Shown one piece after another: positions 1 through 8,009 of a stretch of DNA of 64,000 bases. Each line of letters starts with the position of its first letter. Position 1 is the stretch's first letter. The translations under genes were made by a program, and so were the position numbers. The stretch comes from Ramlibacter cellulosilyticus (GTDB taxonomy: Bacteria > Pseudomonadota > Gammaproteobacteria > Burkholderiales > Burkholderiaceae_C): assembly GCF_014297465.1 (NCBI RefSeq), contig NZ_JACORT010000017.1, positions 1 through 64,000 of the forward strand, given 5' to 3'. Below the pieces are notes generated by a model. It was not told the origin of the DNA and made no database searches. It saw only the letters and a list, made by a program, of their open reading frames with translations.

Positions 1-1
1 C

Positions 2-103
2 AGCCTGAACCTGTTCGAGAAAGTCCCTCTGGAACGGCTATTGAGCGAGGTGTCGCTCTACGATGAAAGCGACGGCTCCCCCGCCCAACTGCCTCTCCTT
101 TGA
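2..103 (+). CDS. IS4-family-like transposase, C-terminal end only (runs off window start)
   Basis: An open frame enters from the window edge and stops with TGA at 101-103. The 33 visible residues include a LNLFEKVPL segment and end QLPLL, which resembles the C-terminal tail of IS4-type transposases (LxLFEK followed by a short acidic linker and a leucine-rich end). The stretch is less GC-rich than the neighbouring genes, consistent with a mobile gene. Family assignment rests on this short tail only; whether the gene is complete cannot be judged here. Confidence 0.5.
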   Translation, partial: SLNLFEKVPLERLLSEVSLYDESDGSPAQLPLL

Positions 104-120
104 AATCTCCGGACAGGCAT

Positions 121-183
121 GGGCTTGACCCGCAATCCATGGGGCGTCCGCAGGAGACGCCTCATGGATCCCGGGTCAAGCCC
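121..183. repeat. REP-like inverted repeat (28-bp arms)
   Basis: Arm 121-148 and arm 156-183 are reverse complements at 25 of 28 positions, separated by 7 bases. The GGGCTTGACCC...GGGTCAAGCCC core followed by GGGATGACG is a frequent dispersed hairpin in proteobacterial genomes. It lies between the transposase end and the 3' end of the minus-strand acyl-CoA-binding protein gene, where it could act as a shared transcript end. There is no T-tract. Confidence 0.6.
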
Positions 184-204
184 GGGATGACGTGCTTCCG
201 GCCC

Positions 205-459
205 TCAGGAGAGGGACTGGATCAACGCGATGTACTGCTTCTTCGCATCATCGCTCGCGGTCCCCTTGAACCCGTTCCACGCGTCCCACTTGGCGCGGCC
301 GATCATGTCGCCGAAGCCCGGCTTCTTCTCGGTGTTGTCGCCCACGGTCGCCTGCTTGTACAGGCCGTAGATCTTCAGCAGCGTGGTGTTGTCGGGGCGC
401 TGCGACAGCTTCTTGGAATTGGCGACGGCGGCTTCGAAGTCGGCGTTGAGGTCGGCCAT
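205..459 (-). CDS. Acyl-CoA-binding protein (ACBP)
   Basis: This 84-residue protein has the size and signature of ACBPs: an N-terminal LNADFEAAVAN helix, LLKIYGLYKQATVGDN (the conserved LYxLYKQATxGD segment) and KWDAWNGFKGTASDDAKKQYI (KWxAWxxxKGxSxxxAxxxYI). It is a soluble cytosolic carrier of long-chain acyl-CoA esters. A ribosome site GGAGA precedes the ATG by about 5 bases. It is divergent from the wax ester synthase gene beginning 90 bases away, which suggests it buffers the acyl-CoA used there. Confidence 0.93.
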   Translation of the reverse strand: MADLNADFEAAVANSKKLSQRPDNTTLLKIYGLYKQATVGDNTEKKPGFGDMIGRAKWDAWNGFKGTASDDAKKQYIALIQSLS

Positions 460-548
460 GGGGTCTCCATCTCGTTCGTTGGGGCGGCTATCTTAATTTC
501 AGCGCCGACGCCAGAATAGGGCGCCACACCAAAAACACGAGGGGACGC

Positions 549-2009
549 ATGCCGATCAAGCGCGCCGGCGAGAGCATGTCCAAGGTGGACACCGCGTGGC
601 TGCGGATGGATTCCGCGAGCAACCTGATGGCGATCCTGGGCGTCTGGACCCTCCGGCCGCGCGTGGGCTACGAGGAGCTCTGCGCGCGCATCGAGGAGCG
701 CCTCCTGAAGTACGACCGCTTCCGCCAGCGCGTGGAGGAGGACGCCACCGGCGCGCGCTGGGTGGACCACGAGGTGGACATCCGCCAGCACGTGGTGCGC
801 GAGAAGCTGCCGCGGCACCGGCATGCCGACGCGCAGGCGGCGCTGCAGCACCGCATCGGCGAACTCGCCATGGTGCCGCTGGACCGCGCACGGCCCCTGT
901 GGCAGATGCACCTGGTGGAGGACTACGACGGCGGCAGCGCGCTGATCGTGCGCATCCACCACTGCATCGCCGACGGCGTCGCCCTGATCCTGGTGACGAT
1001 GTCGCTGGTCGACGGCGGCCTGCCGCCGCCGCAGCGCAAGCGGCGGGCCCGGGCCGATGGCACGCAGGAGTGGCTCGCGCAGCACCTGGTGCAGCCGCTC
1101 GCCGGGCTCGCGGTGAAGGCGCTGGATGCCGCCGGGGAGAACGCGGCCAGGACGCTCGCGATGGTGCTCGACCCCGGCAAGGGCGCGCACGCCTCGCTGG
1201 AACTCGCCCACCTCGGCTACCAGCTGGTGAGCGATGCGCTGGCGCTGCTGCTGATGCCCGACGACTCGCCGACGCGCCTGAAGGGCAAGCCGGGCAACCA
1301 GAAGCGCGTCGCCTGGTGCCCGCCGCTGCCGCTGGACGAGGTCAAGGAAGTCGGCAAGGCCCTGGGCTGCTCGATCAACGACGTGGTGCTCGCCTGCGTG
1401 GCCGGTGCCATCGGGCAGTACCTGCGCGCGCAGGGCGACGACGTCGACGGCGTCGAAGTGCGCGCCATGGTGCCGGTGAACCTGCGTGCCCCGGAGCAGG
1501 CCTGGAAGCTGGGCAACCATTTCGGCCTGGTGCCGCTGGTGCTGCCCGTGGGCATCGCCAACCCGGTGGAGCGTGTCTACGAAGTCCGCAAGCGCATGGC
1601 GGCGCTCAAGGGCAGCACGCAGCCCCTGCTGGCTTTCGCCGTTCTGGCGATCGCGGGACTGCTCGTGAAGCCGGCGCAGGATGCCGTGCTGGACCTGTTC
1701 CGCCGCAAGGCCACCGCCGTCATGACCAACGTCCCCGGGCCGAGGGAACGCCTCGAGCTCCTGGGCGCCACGCTGCAGGACTGCATGTTCTGGGTGCCGC
1801 AGTCCGGCGACATCGGCCTGGGCGTGTCGGTCCTCAGCTACGCCGGCGGCGTGCAGTTCGGCGTGATGTCGGACACGCTGCTGTGCCCGGAGCCGGAGCG
1901 CATCATCGAGCGCTTCGCGCCCGAATTCGAGCGGCTCGCGCTGATCACGATGATGCTGCCGTGGCCCGGCGAGGAGGTGGCTAGGCCTCCTGCTTCAGCC
2001 GCAGCGTGA
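549..2009 (+). CDS. Wax ester synthase / diacylglycerol acyltransferase (WS/DGAT)
   Basis: The 486-residue protein transfers the acyl group of acyl-CoA to a fatty alcohol or diacylglycerol, giving wax ester or triacylglycerol. The catalytic HHxxxDG motif is at residues 137-143 (HHCIADG). Other family marks are WLRMDSASNLM near the start, RPLW ahead of the active site, SINDVVLA in mid-protein and a C-terminal TNVPGP segment. Length matches the family (about 450-500). A GAGGGG ribosome site precedes the ATG at 549; an in-frame ATG at 576 (MSKVD) is also a plausible start because many homologues begin there. The 3' end overlaps the convergent hemerythrin gene by 29 bases. An acyl-CoA reductase at 5778 could supply the alcohol. 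Confidence 0.92.
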   Translation: MPIKRAGESMSKVDTAWLRMDSASNLMAILGVWTLRPRVGYEELCARIEERLLKYDRFRQRVEEDATGARWVDHEVDIRQHVVREKLPRHRHADAQAALQHRIGELAMVPLDRARPLWQMHLVEDYDGGSALIVRIHHCIADGVALILVTMSLVDGGLPPPQRKRRARADGTQEWLAQHLVQPLAGLAVKALDAAGENAARTLAMVLDPGKGAHASLELAHLGYQLVSDALALLLMPDDSPTRLKGKPGNQKRVAWCPPLPLDEVKEVGKALGCSINDVVLACVAGAIGQYLRAQGDDVDGVEVRAMVPVNLRAPEQAWKLGNHFGLVPLVLPVGIANPVERVYEVRKRMAALKGSTQPLLAFAVLAIAGLLVKPAQDAVLDLFRRKATAVMTNVPGPRERLELLGATLQDCMFWVPQSGDIGLGVSVLSYAGGVQFGVMSDTLLCPEPERIIERFAPEFERLALITMMLPWPGEEVARPPASAAA

Positions 2010-2448
2010 GGAACTCCGCCTCGTAGTCGCGACCGAGCTGGACCTTCTGCTCGTCGCCCAGCACCTCGCCCGCCTGCGGGAAGAACTTCTGCTCCTCCTC
2101 GTTCAGGTGGTGCTCGATCTTGTCGCACAGCTTCTGGCAGCACTCCTGCCATTCGGCCGCATGGGGGTCCACCTCCTCGAGGTGCTCCACCATCTCGTCC
2201 ATCTCGTGGTGTTCCGCGATGGCGTGGCGCGACAGGTCCACGGACTGGTCGAACTCGAACAGCGGCACGTAGAAGCAGCGTTCCTCCGCGGTCTCGTGCG
2301 CGGCCAGTTCGGCCTTGAGCTCCTCGAAGACGTGCTGCCGCTCCTCGCTGGCCGGCTTGCTCGCGAGCAGGCGCGCGGCCAGCTCGCGCTGGGTGGCGTG
2401 GCTCACGAGCAGCGCCTGGAAGATGTTCCTGGGTTCCATGCCCGGCAT
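1981..2448 (-). CDS. Hemerythrin HHE cation-binding domain protein
   Basis: A 155-residue soluble four-helix protein. Its pattern of His and Glu residues (HATQREL, HETAEER, HHEMDEM, HHLNEEEQKFFP) is that of HHE/hemerythrin-like domains, which bind a di-iron centre and can sense or handle O2, NO or iron. It is convergent with the WS/DGAT gene and shares 29 bases with its 3' end. A link to lipid metabolism is not evident from sequence; a redox or stress role is the default. Confidence 0.85.
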   Translation of the reverse strand: MPGMEPRNIFQALLVSHATQRELAARLLASKPASEERQHVFEELKAELAAHETAEERCFYVPLFEFDQSVDLSRHAIAEHHEMDEMVEHLEEVDPHAAEWQECCQKLCDKIEHHLNEEEQKFFPQAGEVLGDEQKVQLGRDYEAEFLTLRLKQEA

Positions 2449-2498
2449 TCTTCACGGCGGCCGAGCCTCGGCCTGTAGTCTGGCGACGCGTCCCGCCG

Positions 2499-3275
2499 TC
2501 AGGCGGCCTTCAGCTCTTCCCGCGCCATCTCGACGTCCAGCCACTCCTTGGCGTCCAGCGGTTGAACGGCCGCCGCCTGCTGGTACAGGCGCGTCGCCTC
2601 CTTCATCTTCTTCTCGCCTTCCATCATCACGAGCCCGTTGGCGTACTCGATCAGGGCGATGGGCGAGCGCGGGTGCAGGCGCAGCGCCTCCTGGAACAGC
2701 TGCAGGCCCGCTTCCTTCTTGGCGCCGTAGGTCATGCCGCCGATCAGCGAACCGACCTTGTCGATCACCTCGGCGTGGAAGGCCGCGAGGGCCACGTGCG
2801 CGTCGGCGTGCTGCGGCTGCAGGGCGATGGTGCGTTCGAGGCAGGCCTTCACCTTGCTGCCCAGGCCTTGCGCCAGCGCCTTGGCGACGCTGATCGCCTG
2901 GCTGTAGCGACCGAGCGCGTACGCCTGCCAGTACCACGCGTTGGCGTTGTCCGGTTCGGCCTCGCACTGGCGCTCCGCGCGCTGCGCCGCCTCCTGGAAC
3001 AGGTCCAGCCGGTTCCTTTCCTTCTTCTCCAGGTAGTTCGCGTAGATGCAGGTGGCCTTGTTGGCGGCGGTGATGCCGCCGCCGCCCGCGGCAAGGCCGG
3101 CTTCGACCGCCTGCTGGAACTCGCCGTTGTGGAACAGCACCCAGGCCTGCAGCACGCCGGCGTCGGCAGGCAGCGGCTCGGCGTCTCCCGCATGCAGCCG
3201 CGGCCACTCGCGCGTCACGCTGGTGGCGTCGTGCCGGTAGCTGCCCGGCTGGGGGAAGGCCGTCCACTTGGCCAT
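2499..3275 (-). CDS. TPR-repeat protein of unknown function
   Basis: 258 residues without signal peptide. It contains several helix-turn-helix tetratricopeptide-like units: QAWVLFHNGEFQQAVEAG near residue 45, CLERTIALQPQHADAHVALAAFH near 145, and GLQLFQEALRLHPRSPIALIEYANGL near 185. These have the alternating W/L/G/Y/A/P spacing of TPRs, implying a protein-protein scaffold. It lies between the hemerythrin-like gene and a TetR gene on the same strand. The partner is unknown. Confidence 0.75.
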   Translation of the reverse strand: MAKWTAFPQPGSYRHDATSVTREWPRLHAGDAEPLPADAGVLQAWVLFHNGEFQQAVEAGLAAGGGGITAANKATCIYANYLEKKERNRLDLFQEAAQRAERQCEAEPDNANAWYWQAYALGRYSQAISVAKALAQGLGSKVKACLERTIALQPQHADAHVALAAFHAEVIDKVGSLIGGMTYGAKKEAGLQLFQEALRLHPRSPIALIEYANGLVMMEGEKKMKEATRLYQQAAAVQPLDAKEWLDVEMAREELKAA

Positions 3276-3308
3276 CTTGTCTCGCCCTTCATCCCTGGGC
3301 CATCCGCT

Positions 3309-3977
3309 TCAAGCGGGCGGCGGGTTGCCGCCATACGCGCCGGCCAGCTGCAGCAGGTGCGTGCGTTGCGCAGGTTCCAGATAGGGTACCAGCAGATGGA
3401 GGACGTGGTTTGCGCCCCGCAGCAATGCCTGCTGCGCGCCGGCGCCTTCGAGCGCGTGGCGCGGGTCGCGCACGTACTCGAAACTCAGCCAGTAGGTGAG
3501 CACCACCACCATGCTGGTGGCGGTGGCCTCGATCTCGCGCGAGTCGATGCGCACGGCGCCGGAGCGGCTCATGCCGTCCAGCAGGGTGCGCACGGCGCGG
3601 GTCTTGTCCTTCAAGACCGCCTGGAAGTGGGTCTCCAGGCGGCGGTTCTTCGAGAGCAGGTCGTTCAGGTCGCGATAGAGGAAGCGGTACTGCCAGATCC
3701 GCTCGAAGAGGGTGTGCAGGAAGAACCAGGCGTCCTCCACGTTGCGCACGTCGTCGGCCGCATGGAGCAGCTCGTTCAGCGAGCGCTCGTACCGGTCGAA
3801 GAGGCTGTTGATCAGCTCGTCCTTCGCCGGGTAGTGGTAATACAGGTTGCCGGGGCTGATGTTCAGTTCGGCCGAGATCAGCGTGGTGGACACGTTCGGC
3901 TCGCCGAAGCGGTTGAACAGGTCCAGCGTGACCTCCAGGATGCGTTCGGCGGTGCGGCGCGGGGCTTTCCTGGCCAT
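3309..3977 (-). CDS. TetR-family transcriptional regulator of the lipid cluster
   Basis: 222 residues starting at the ATG 3975-3977 (MARKAPRRTAERIL). The N-terminal helix-turn-helix spans about residues 10-55, with a TTLISAELNISPGNLYYHYPAKDEL recognition region typical of TetR repressors. The remainder is a ligand-binding helical domain resembling the TetR_C_33 type. It is five bases downstream of the patatin gene, in an apparent phasin-patatin-TetR operon, so it probably controls these genes in response to a lipid or acyl-CoA. Ligand and operator are not known. Confidence 0.87.
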   Translation of the reverse strand: MARKAPRRTAERILEVTLDLFNRFGEPNVSTTLISAELNISPGNLYYHYPAKDELINSLFDRYERSLNELLHAADDVRNVEDAWFFLHTLFERIWQYRFLYRDLNDLLSKNRRLETHFQAVLKDKTRAVRTLLDGMSRSGAVRIDSREIEATATSMVVVLTYWLSFEYVRDPRHALEGAGAQQALLRGANHVLHLLVPYLEPAQRTHLLQLAGAYGGNPPPA

Positions 3978-3982
3978 GGTGC

Positions 3983-5161
3983 TCAGGCGGGCTGCAGCTT
4001 GCGTTCGAGCTCGTCGAGCACCTGCGACAGGTGCTGCAGCGCGGAGCCGAGGCGGCGCGGCTGCCAGGGCTGCACGAGCACGCGGCCTTCGTCGTGCAGC
4101 GCGTGCGTGCGCAGCGCGATGCCGTGGCGCGCCAGCCGCGGGGCGAGGCTCGCCTCGTGCGAGCGCAGCCAGGCGCGGGTCTGCTGGTACGCGTGTTCCG
4201 CCATGCGCCGCCGCTGGCCGAAGCTGAAGGGATTGGCGCCGAACAGCTCGCGGTCCTGCGCGTCGGGTTCGACGAGCACGATGTCGGCGCCGGGCCAGCG
4301 CCGCGCATAGTCCTTCATGCCCAGGGCCAGCCGCGAATGGATCATGGTGCGGAAGGTCTGGCTGAGGACGGCGGCCAGCCCGCCCTGCGCGATGTCCGGC
4401 ACGTCGAAGGGCACGAGGGGGTTCACGCACAGCACGAGGTCCGCCCCGTCGGCGAGCGCGGCCGACGCGTGCATGGTCTTGGTCAGCGCGCCGTCGACGT
4501 AGGCGCGACCCTCGATGGTCACGGGCGGGAACAGGCCGGGCAGGGCGCAGGTGGCCTGCACCGCGCGCGACACCGGCACGTGGTCCCAGCCGGGGCTGCC
4601 GAAGGCGACGGCCCGGCCGGTGTCCAGCTCGGTGGCGAGCAGGGTGAGGCGGCCGTGCAGCGCGCGGAAATCGTTGCTGCGCCCGGGCACGGAGAACAGC
4701 GCCGCCAGCCGGCGGTGGATCTCCTCGTTGGAGAAGAGGCCCGTGGGCAGCAGCGGCGCCATGCCTTCCAGCGCCTGCAGCCACGCCTTGCCGCCCCAGG
4801 TGGCCTGCCAGCCGGCGGCGGCTGCCAGTGCCGGGAGCCGGCGCAGGCGCCTGCCGTATTCGCTCCAGGCGGGAACCGACAGCCAGGCCGGGTCGAAGAC
4901 CTCGGCCGCGCGGTCGTTGTTCTCGATGAAGCCGGCGCACATCTCGCGCGGGCGGATGCCGTTGGCCAGCCCGGCGGCGATGAAGCCGCCGGCGGAAACG
5001 CCGACGTAGTGCTGCAGGCCCGTGAAGTCGACGCCTTCGAGGCAGTCCTCGAGCGCGCACAGCGCGCCGATCTCGTAGATCGCGCCCAGCGGGCCGCCGC
5101 CGGCCAGCGCCAGCCCGATGCGCGGCGGCCGGGCCGCCTCGGCGCGCCGCCGCACGTTCAA
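3983..5161 (-). CDS. Patatin-like phospholipase
   Basis: A serine lipid acyl hydrolase with the Ser-Asp dyad of patatins: oxyanion-hole GGG at residues 21-23 (LAGGGPLGA), nucleophile Ser56 in GVSAG, and Asp in the DGA motif (VDGALTKTMHA). Length is 392 residues if translation begins at the TTG at 5161, which overlaps the phasin stop as TTGA; a GTG at 5155 is an alternative, and no strong ribosome site separates them. Translational coupling to the phasin gene suggests it works on storage granules or their phospholipid coat. Confidence 0.87.
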   Translation of the reverse strand: MNVRRRAEAARPPRIGLALAGGGPLGAIYEIGALCALEDCLEGVDFTGLQHYVGVSAGGFIAAGLANGIRPREMCAGFIENNDRAAEVFDPAWLSVPAWSEYGRRLRRLPALAAAAGWQATWGGKAWLQALEGMAPLLPTGLFSNEEIHRRLAALFSVPGRSNDFRALHGRLTLLATELDTGRAVAFGSPGWDHVPVSRAVQATCALPGLFPPVTIEGRAYVDGALTKTMHASAALADGADLVLCVNPLVPFDVPDIAQGGLAAVLSQTFRTMIHSRLALGMKDYARRWPGADIVLVEPDAQDRELFGANPFSFGQRRRMAEHAYQQTRAWLRSHEASLAPRLARHGIALRTHALHDEGRVLVQPWQPRRLGSALQHLSQVLDELERKLQPA

Positions 5162-5667
5162 CCGGCGGCCTTGCGCGCCGGGGCGCGCTTGCGGGCGACC
5201 GCCTTCGTGGCGGGCGTCCGCTTGGCCGCCGTCTTGCGCGCGGAACCGCCGCCCTGCAGGGACGCCACGGTGCGCTGGAGCTCGTCGATGCGCTTGACCA
5301 GCGCGTCGACGTCGCGCGAGGTGGGCACGCCCAGCTTCTTCAGCGCCTTGGAGACCCGGTCCTCGAAGATGCCTTCGAGCTTGTCCCACTGGCCGGACGC
5401 CCGGGTGGACAGGTCCGTGGCCATCGAGGACATGCGGGTGGTGGCCTCGGAGAGCTTGCCCTCCGCGACGGCCTGCGTGCGCTTCTGCAGGGTCACGCCT
5501 TCCTTCACCAGCGCCTCGAACACCTTGCCGCCTTCCTCCTGCGCCTTGGAGAAGGCGCCGAGTCCCGCCAGCCAGATCTGCTGCGCCGATTCCTTGACGG
5601 TGGCCGCCAGCTGGGTGCTGGACGCCGCCTTGGCGCCATCGCCGGATTTCTGCAGTTTCTTCACCAT
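5158..5667 (-). CDS. Phasin-family granule-associated protein with histone-like tail (PhaF/PhaI-like)
   Basis: 169 residues. Residues 1-125 form an amphipathic helical region (SAQQIWLAGLGAFSKAQEEGGKVFEALVKEG) characteristic of poly(hydroxyalkanoate) granule-associated phasins. A short coiled coil (DVDALVKRIDELQRTVASLQ) follows, then a Lys/Ala/Pro-rich tail with AAKRTPATKA and KRAPARKAA repeats like the DNA-binding tail of PhaF. Such proteins coat lipid inclusions and can tether them to the nucleoid. It is first in an operon with the patatin and TetR genes and divergent from the acyl-CoA reductase, so here it may coat wax-ester as well as polyester granules. Confidence 0.85.
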   Translation of the reverse strand: MVKKLQKSGDGAKAASSTQLAATVKESAQQIWLAGLGAFSKAQEEGGKVFEALVKEGVTLQKRTQAVAEGKLSEATTRMSSMATDLSTRASGQWDKLEGIFEDRVSKALKKLGVPTSRDVDALVKRIDELQRTVASLQGGGSARKTAAKRTPATKAVARKRAPARKAAG

Positions 5668-5777
5668 GGGCTTCTCCTGGGGGGTTGTGCCACGGAATGT
5701 AGCGTCCCCGCGGGGGATGTGTAGGTGGCGCTTCCTAATGCAGAATGATCTGGGACAAGTCGAGAGGAGATTGTGCG

Positions 5778-7763
5778 ATGCACTACTTCGTGACCGGGGC
5801 GACTGGCTTCATCGGCAAGCGGCTCGTGCGGAAGCTGCTGGAACGCAAGGGGGCGGTGGTCTCCTTCCTGGTGCGGCGCGAGAGCGAGGGCAAGGTGGCC
5901 GAGCTGCGGGAGTTCTGGGGCGTCGGCCCGGCGCGCGCCGTCCCCGTCTTCGGCGACCTCACGCAGAAGAAGCTGGGCGTCGCCTCCGAGGACCTGAAGA
6001 AGCTGAAAGGGCAGGTGGACCACGTCTACCACCTCGCCGCCGTGTACGACCTCGGCGCCGACGAGGAAAGCCAGGTGGAGGTGAACATCGCCGGCACGCG
6101 CAACGCGGTGGAGTTCGCCAAGGCGATCGACGCGGGCCACTTCCACCACGTCTCCTCCATCGCCGCCGCCGGCCTCTACGAAGGCGTGTTCCGCGAGGAC
6201 ATGTTCGAGGAAGCGGAGAACCTCGACCACCCGTACTTCCGCACCAAGCACGAGAGCGAGAAGATCGTGCGGCAGGAGAGCAAGGTGCCGTGGACCGTGT
6301 ACCGCCCCGCCATGGTCGTCGGCGACAGCCGCACCGGCGAGATGGACAAGATCGACGGCCCCTACTACTTCTTCAAGCTGATCCAGCGCATCCGGCAGCT
6401 GCTGCCGCCGTGGATGCCCAGCATCGGCCTGGAAGGCGGGCGCATCAACATCGTGCCGGTGGACTACGTCGTGGCGGCGCTGGACCACATCAGCCACCAG
6501 GACGGCATCGCCGGGCGCGCCTTCCACCTCGTGGACCCGCAGGGGTACCGGGTGGGCGACGTGCTGGACATCTTCAGCCGCGCGGCCCACGCGCCGCGCA
6601 TGAATCTGTTCGTCAACGCGGCGCTGCTCGGGTTCATCCCGCGCAGCGTCAAGAAGGGCCTGCTGGCCATCGCGCCGGTCCGGCGCGTGCGCAACGCGGT
6701 GATGAAGGACCTGGGGCTGCCCGACGACATCCTGGAGTTCGTCAACTACCCGACGCGCTTCGACAGCCGCGACGCGGAGAAGATGCTGAAGGGCACCGGC
6801 ATCGCCTGCCCCAACCTCAAGGACTACGCCTGGCGGCTGTGGGACTACTGGGAACGGCACCTCGACCCGGACCTGCACATCGACCGGTCGCTCAGGGGCA
6901 CCGTGGGCGGCAAGGTGGTGCTCGTGACCGGCGGTTCCTCCGGCATCGGGCTCGCGACGGCGCACAGGTTCGCCGAGGCGGGGGCGACCACCCTCATCTG
7001 CGGCCGCGACCAGGACAAGCTGGACGAGGCCTGCCGCGAGGCGGAGGCGAAGGGCTACCGCTTCGTCGCCTATGCGGCCGACATCGCCGACATGGCCGAC
7101 TGCGACCGCTTCGTGCAGCAGGTGCTGAAGGACCATGGGGGCGTCGACTTCCTCGTGAACAACGCGGGCCGTTCGATCCGCCGCGCCATCGAGGCGAGCT
7201 ACGACCGCTTCCACGATTTCGAGCGCACCATGCAGCTCAATTACTTCGGTGCGCTGCGCGTCACCATGGGCCTGCTGCCGGCGATGGCGGCACAGCGCCG
7301 CGGCCACGTGGTGAACATCAGCTCCATCGGCGTCCTCACGAACGCGCCGCGCTTCTCGGCCTACGTCGCGTCGAAAGCGGCGCTGGACGCGTGGACGCGC
7401 TGCGCCGCAAGCGAGTACCAGGACCAGGGCATCACCTTCACCACGATCAACATGCCCTTGGTGCGCACCCCCATGATCGCGCCGACCAAGATCTACAACA
7501 ACGTGCCGACGCTGTCGCCCGAGGAGGCCGCGGACCTGGTGGCGGAGGCGTGCGTCGCCAGGCCGGTGCGCATCGCCACGCGTCTCGGCGTGTCGGGCGA
7601 GATCCTGCACGCGCTGGCCCCGCGCATCGCGCAGATCGTCATGAACACGAGCTTCCGCCTGTTCCCGGATTCGGCGGCGGCGCAGGGGGACAGGAATGGC
7701 AAGCCGCAGTTGTCGGCGGAGGCCATGGCGTTGCAGCAGATGATGCGGGGGATCCACTTCTGA
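5778..7763 (+). CDS. Two-domain fatty acyl-CoA reductase (alcohol-forming), SDR fusion
   Basis: The ATG at 5778 follows AGGAG by about 8 bases and gives 661 residues. Residues 1-360 are an extended SDR with TGATGFIG at the N terminus and Y153-x3-K157 (YFRTK). Residues 375-661 are a classical SDR with TGGSSGIG at 384-391 and Y529-x3-K533. This order, the length and segments such as HLAAVYDLGADEE, PYFRTKHESEK and APRFSAYVASK closely recall the characterised Marinobacter two-domain reductase that converts acyl-CoA through aldehyde to fatty alcohol. It would supply the alcohol substrate for the WS/DGAT at 549. It is divergent from the phasin operon. Confidence 0.85.
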   Translation: MHYFVTGATGFIGKRLVRKLLERKGAVVSFLVRRESEGKVAELREFWGVGPARAVPVFGDLTQKKLGVASEDLKKLKGQVDHVYHLAAVYDLGADEESQVEVNIAGTRNAVEFAKAIDAGHFHHVSSIAAAGLYEGVFREDMFEEAENLDHPYFRTKHESEKIVRQESKVPWTVYRPAMVVGDSRTGEMDKIDGPYYFFKLIQRIRQLLPPWMPSIGLEGGRINIVPVDYVVAALDHISHQDGIAGRAFHLVDPQGYRVGDVLDIFSRAAHAPRMNLFVNAALLGFIPRSVKKGLLAIAPVRRVRNAVMKDLGLPDDILEFVNYPTRFDSRDAEKMLKGTGIACPNLKDYAWRLWDYWERHLDPDLHIDRSLRGTVGGKVVLVTGGSSGIGLATAHRFAEAGATTLICGRDQDKLDEACREAEAKGYRFVAYAADIADMADCDRFVQQVLKDHGGVDFLVNNAGRSIRRAIEASYDRFHDFERTMQLNYFGALRVTMGLLPAMAAQRRGHVVNISSIGVLTNAPRFSAYVASKAALDAWTRCAASEYQDQGITFTTINMPLVRTPMIAPTKIYNNVPTLSPEEAADLVAEACVARPVRIATRLGVSGEILHALAPRIAQIVMNTSFRLFPDSAAAQGDRNGKPQLSAEAMALQQMMRGIHF

Positions 7764-7814
7764 GCCTCGTCATCCCGCTCCCGTCCACGGCCTGCGGGGT
7801 GGGTGTGCGTGCAT

Positions 7815-7912
7815 GCTGGGGTGCGCTTCGCGCAACCCAGCCTACGGGGCCTGCGTTGAGCGTGTGCGATGGGCGCGGCTCGTAGGCTGGGTTGCCCGCA
7901 GGGCACCCCAGC
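7815..7912. repeat. Two copies of the GTAGGCTGGGTTGCGC palindromic repeat
   Basis: A minus-oriented copy (7815-7845) and a plus-oriented, more diverged copy (7882-7912) of a roughly 31-bp element lie in the 246-base gap between the acyl-CoA reductase and rfbB. Each copy is itself a hairpin (GCTGGGGTGCGC...GCGCAACCCAGC). The gap holds no other recognisable feature apart from the start-proximal region of rfbB. Confidence 0.75.
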
Positions 7913-8009
7913 TTCCCCACCGGCCCAACGCACCCCCGGGAGGACGGGGAAGCCCGAATGAGATAATCCGCCCCGAACCGCGGCATGGGCCGCCAGGGAG
8001 TGTTGCCTC

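Noticed and set aside
4031..7885. A 1284-residue open frame on the plus strand across the patatin, phasin and reductase genes
   Set aside because: It is composed of Arg/Ala/Gly-rich out-of-frame translation typical of high-GC DNA and overlaps genes with clear family motifs on the other frames.
7764..8009. Small gene in the gap between reductase and rfbB (short frames near 7813)
   Set aside because: The frames are made of the palindromic repeats and lack a ribosome site.
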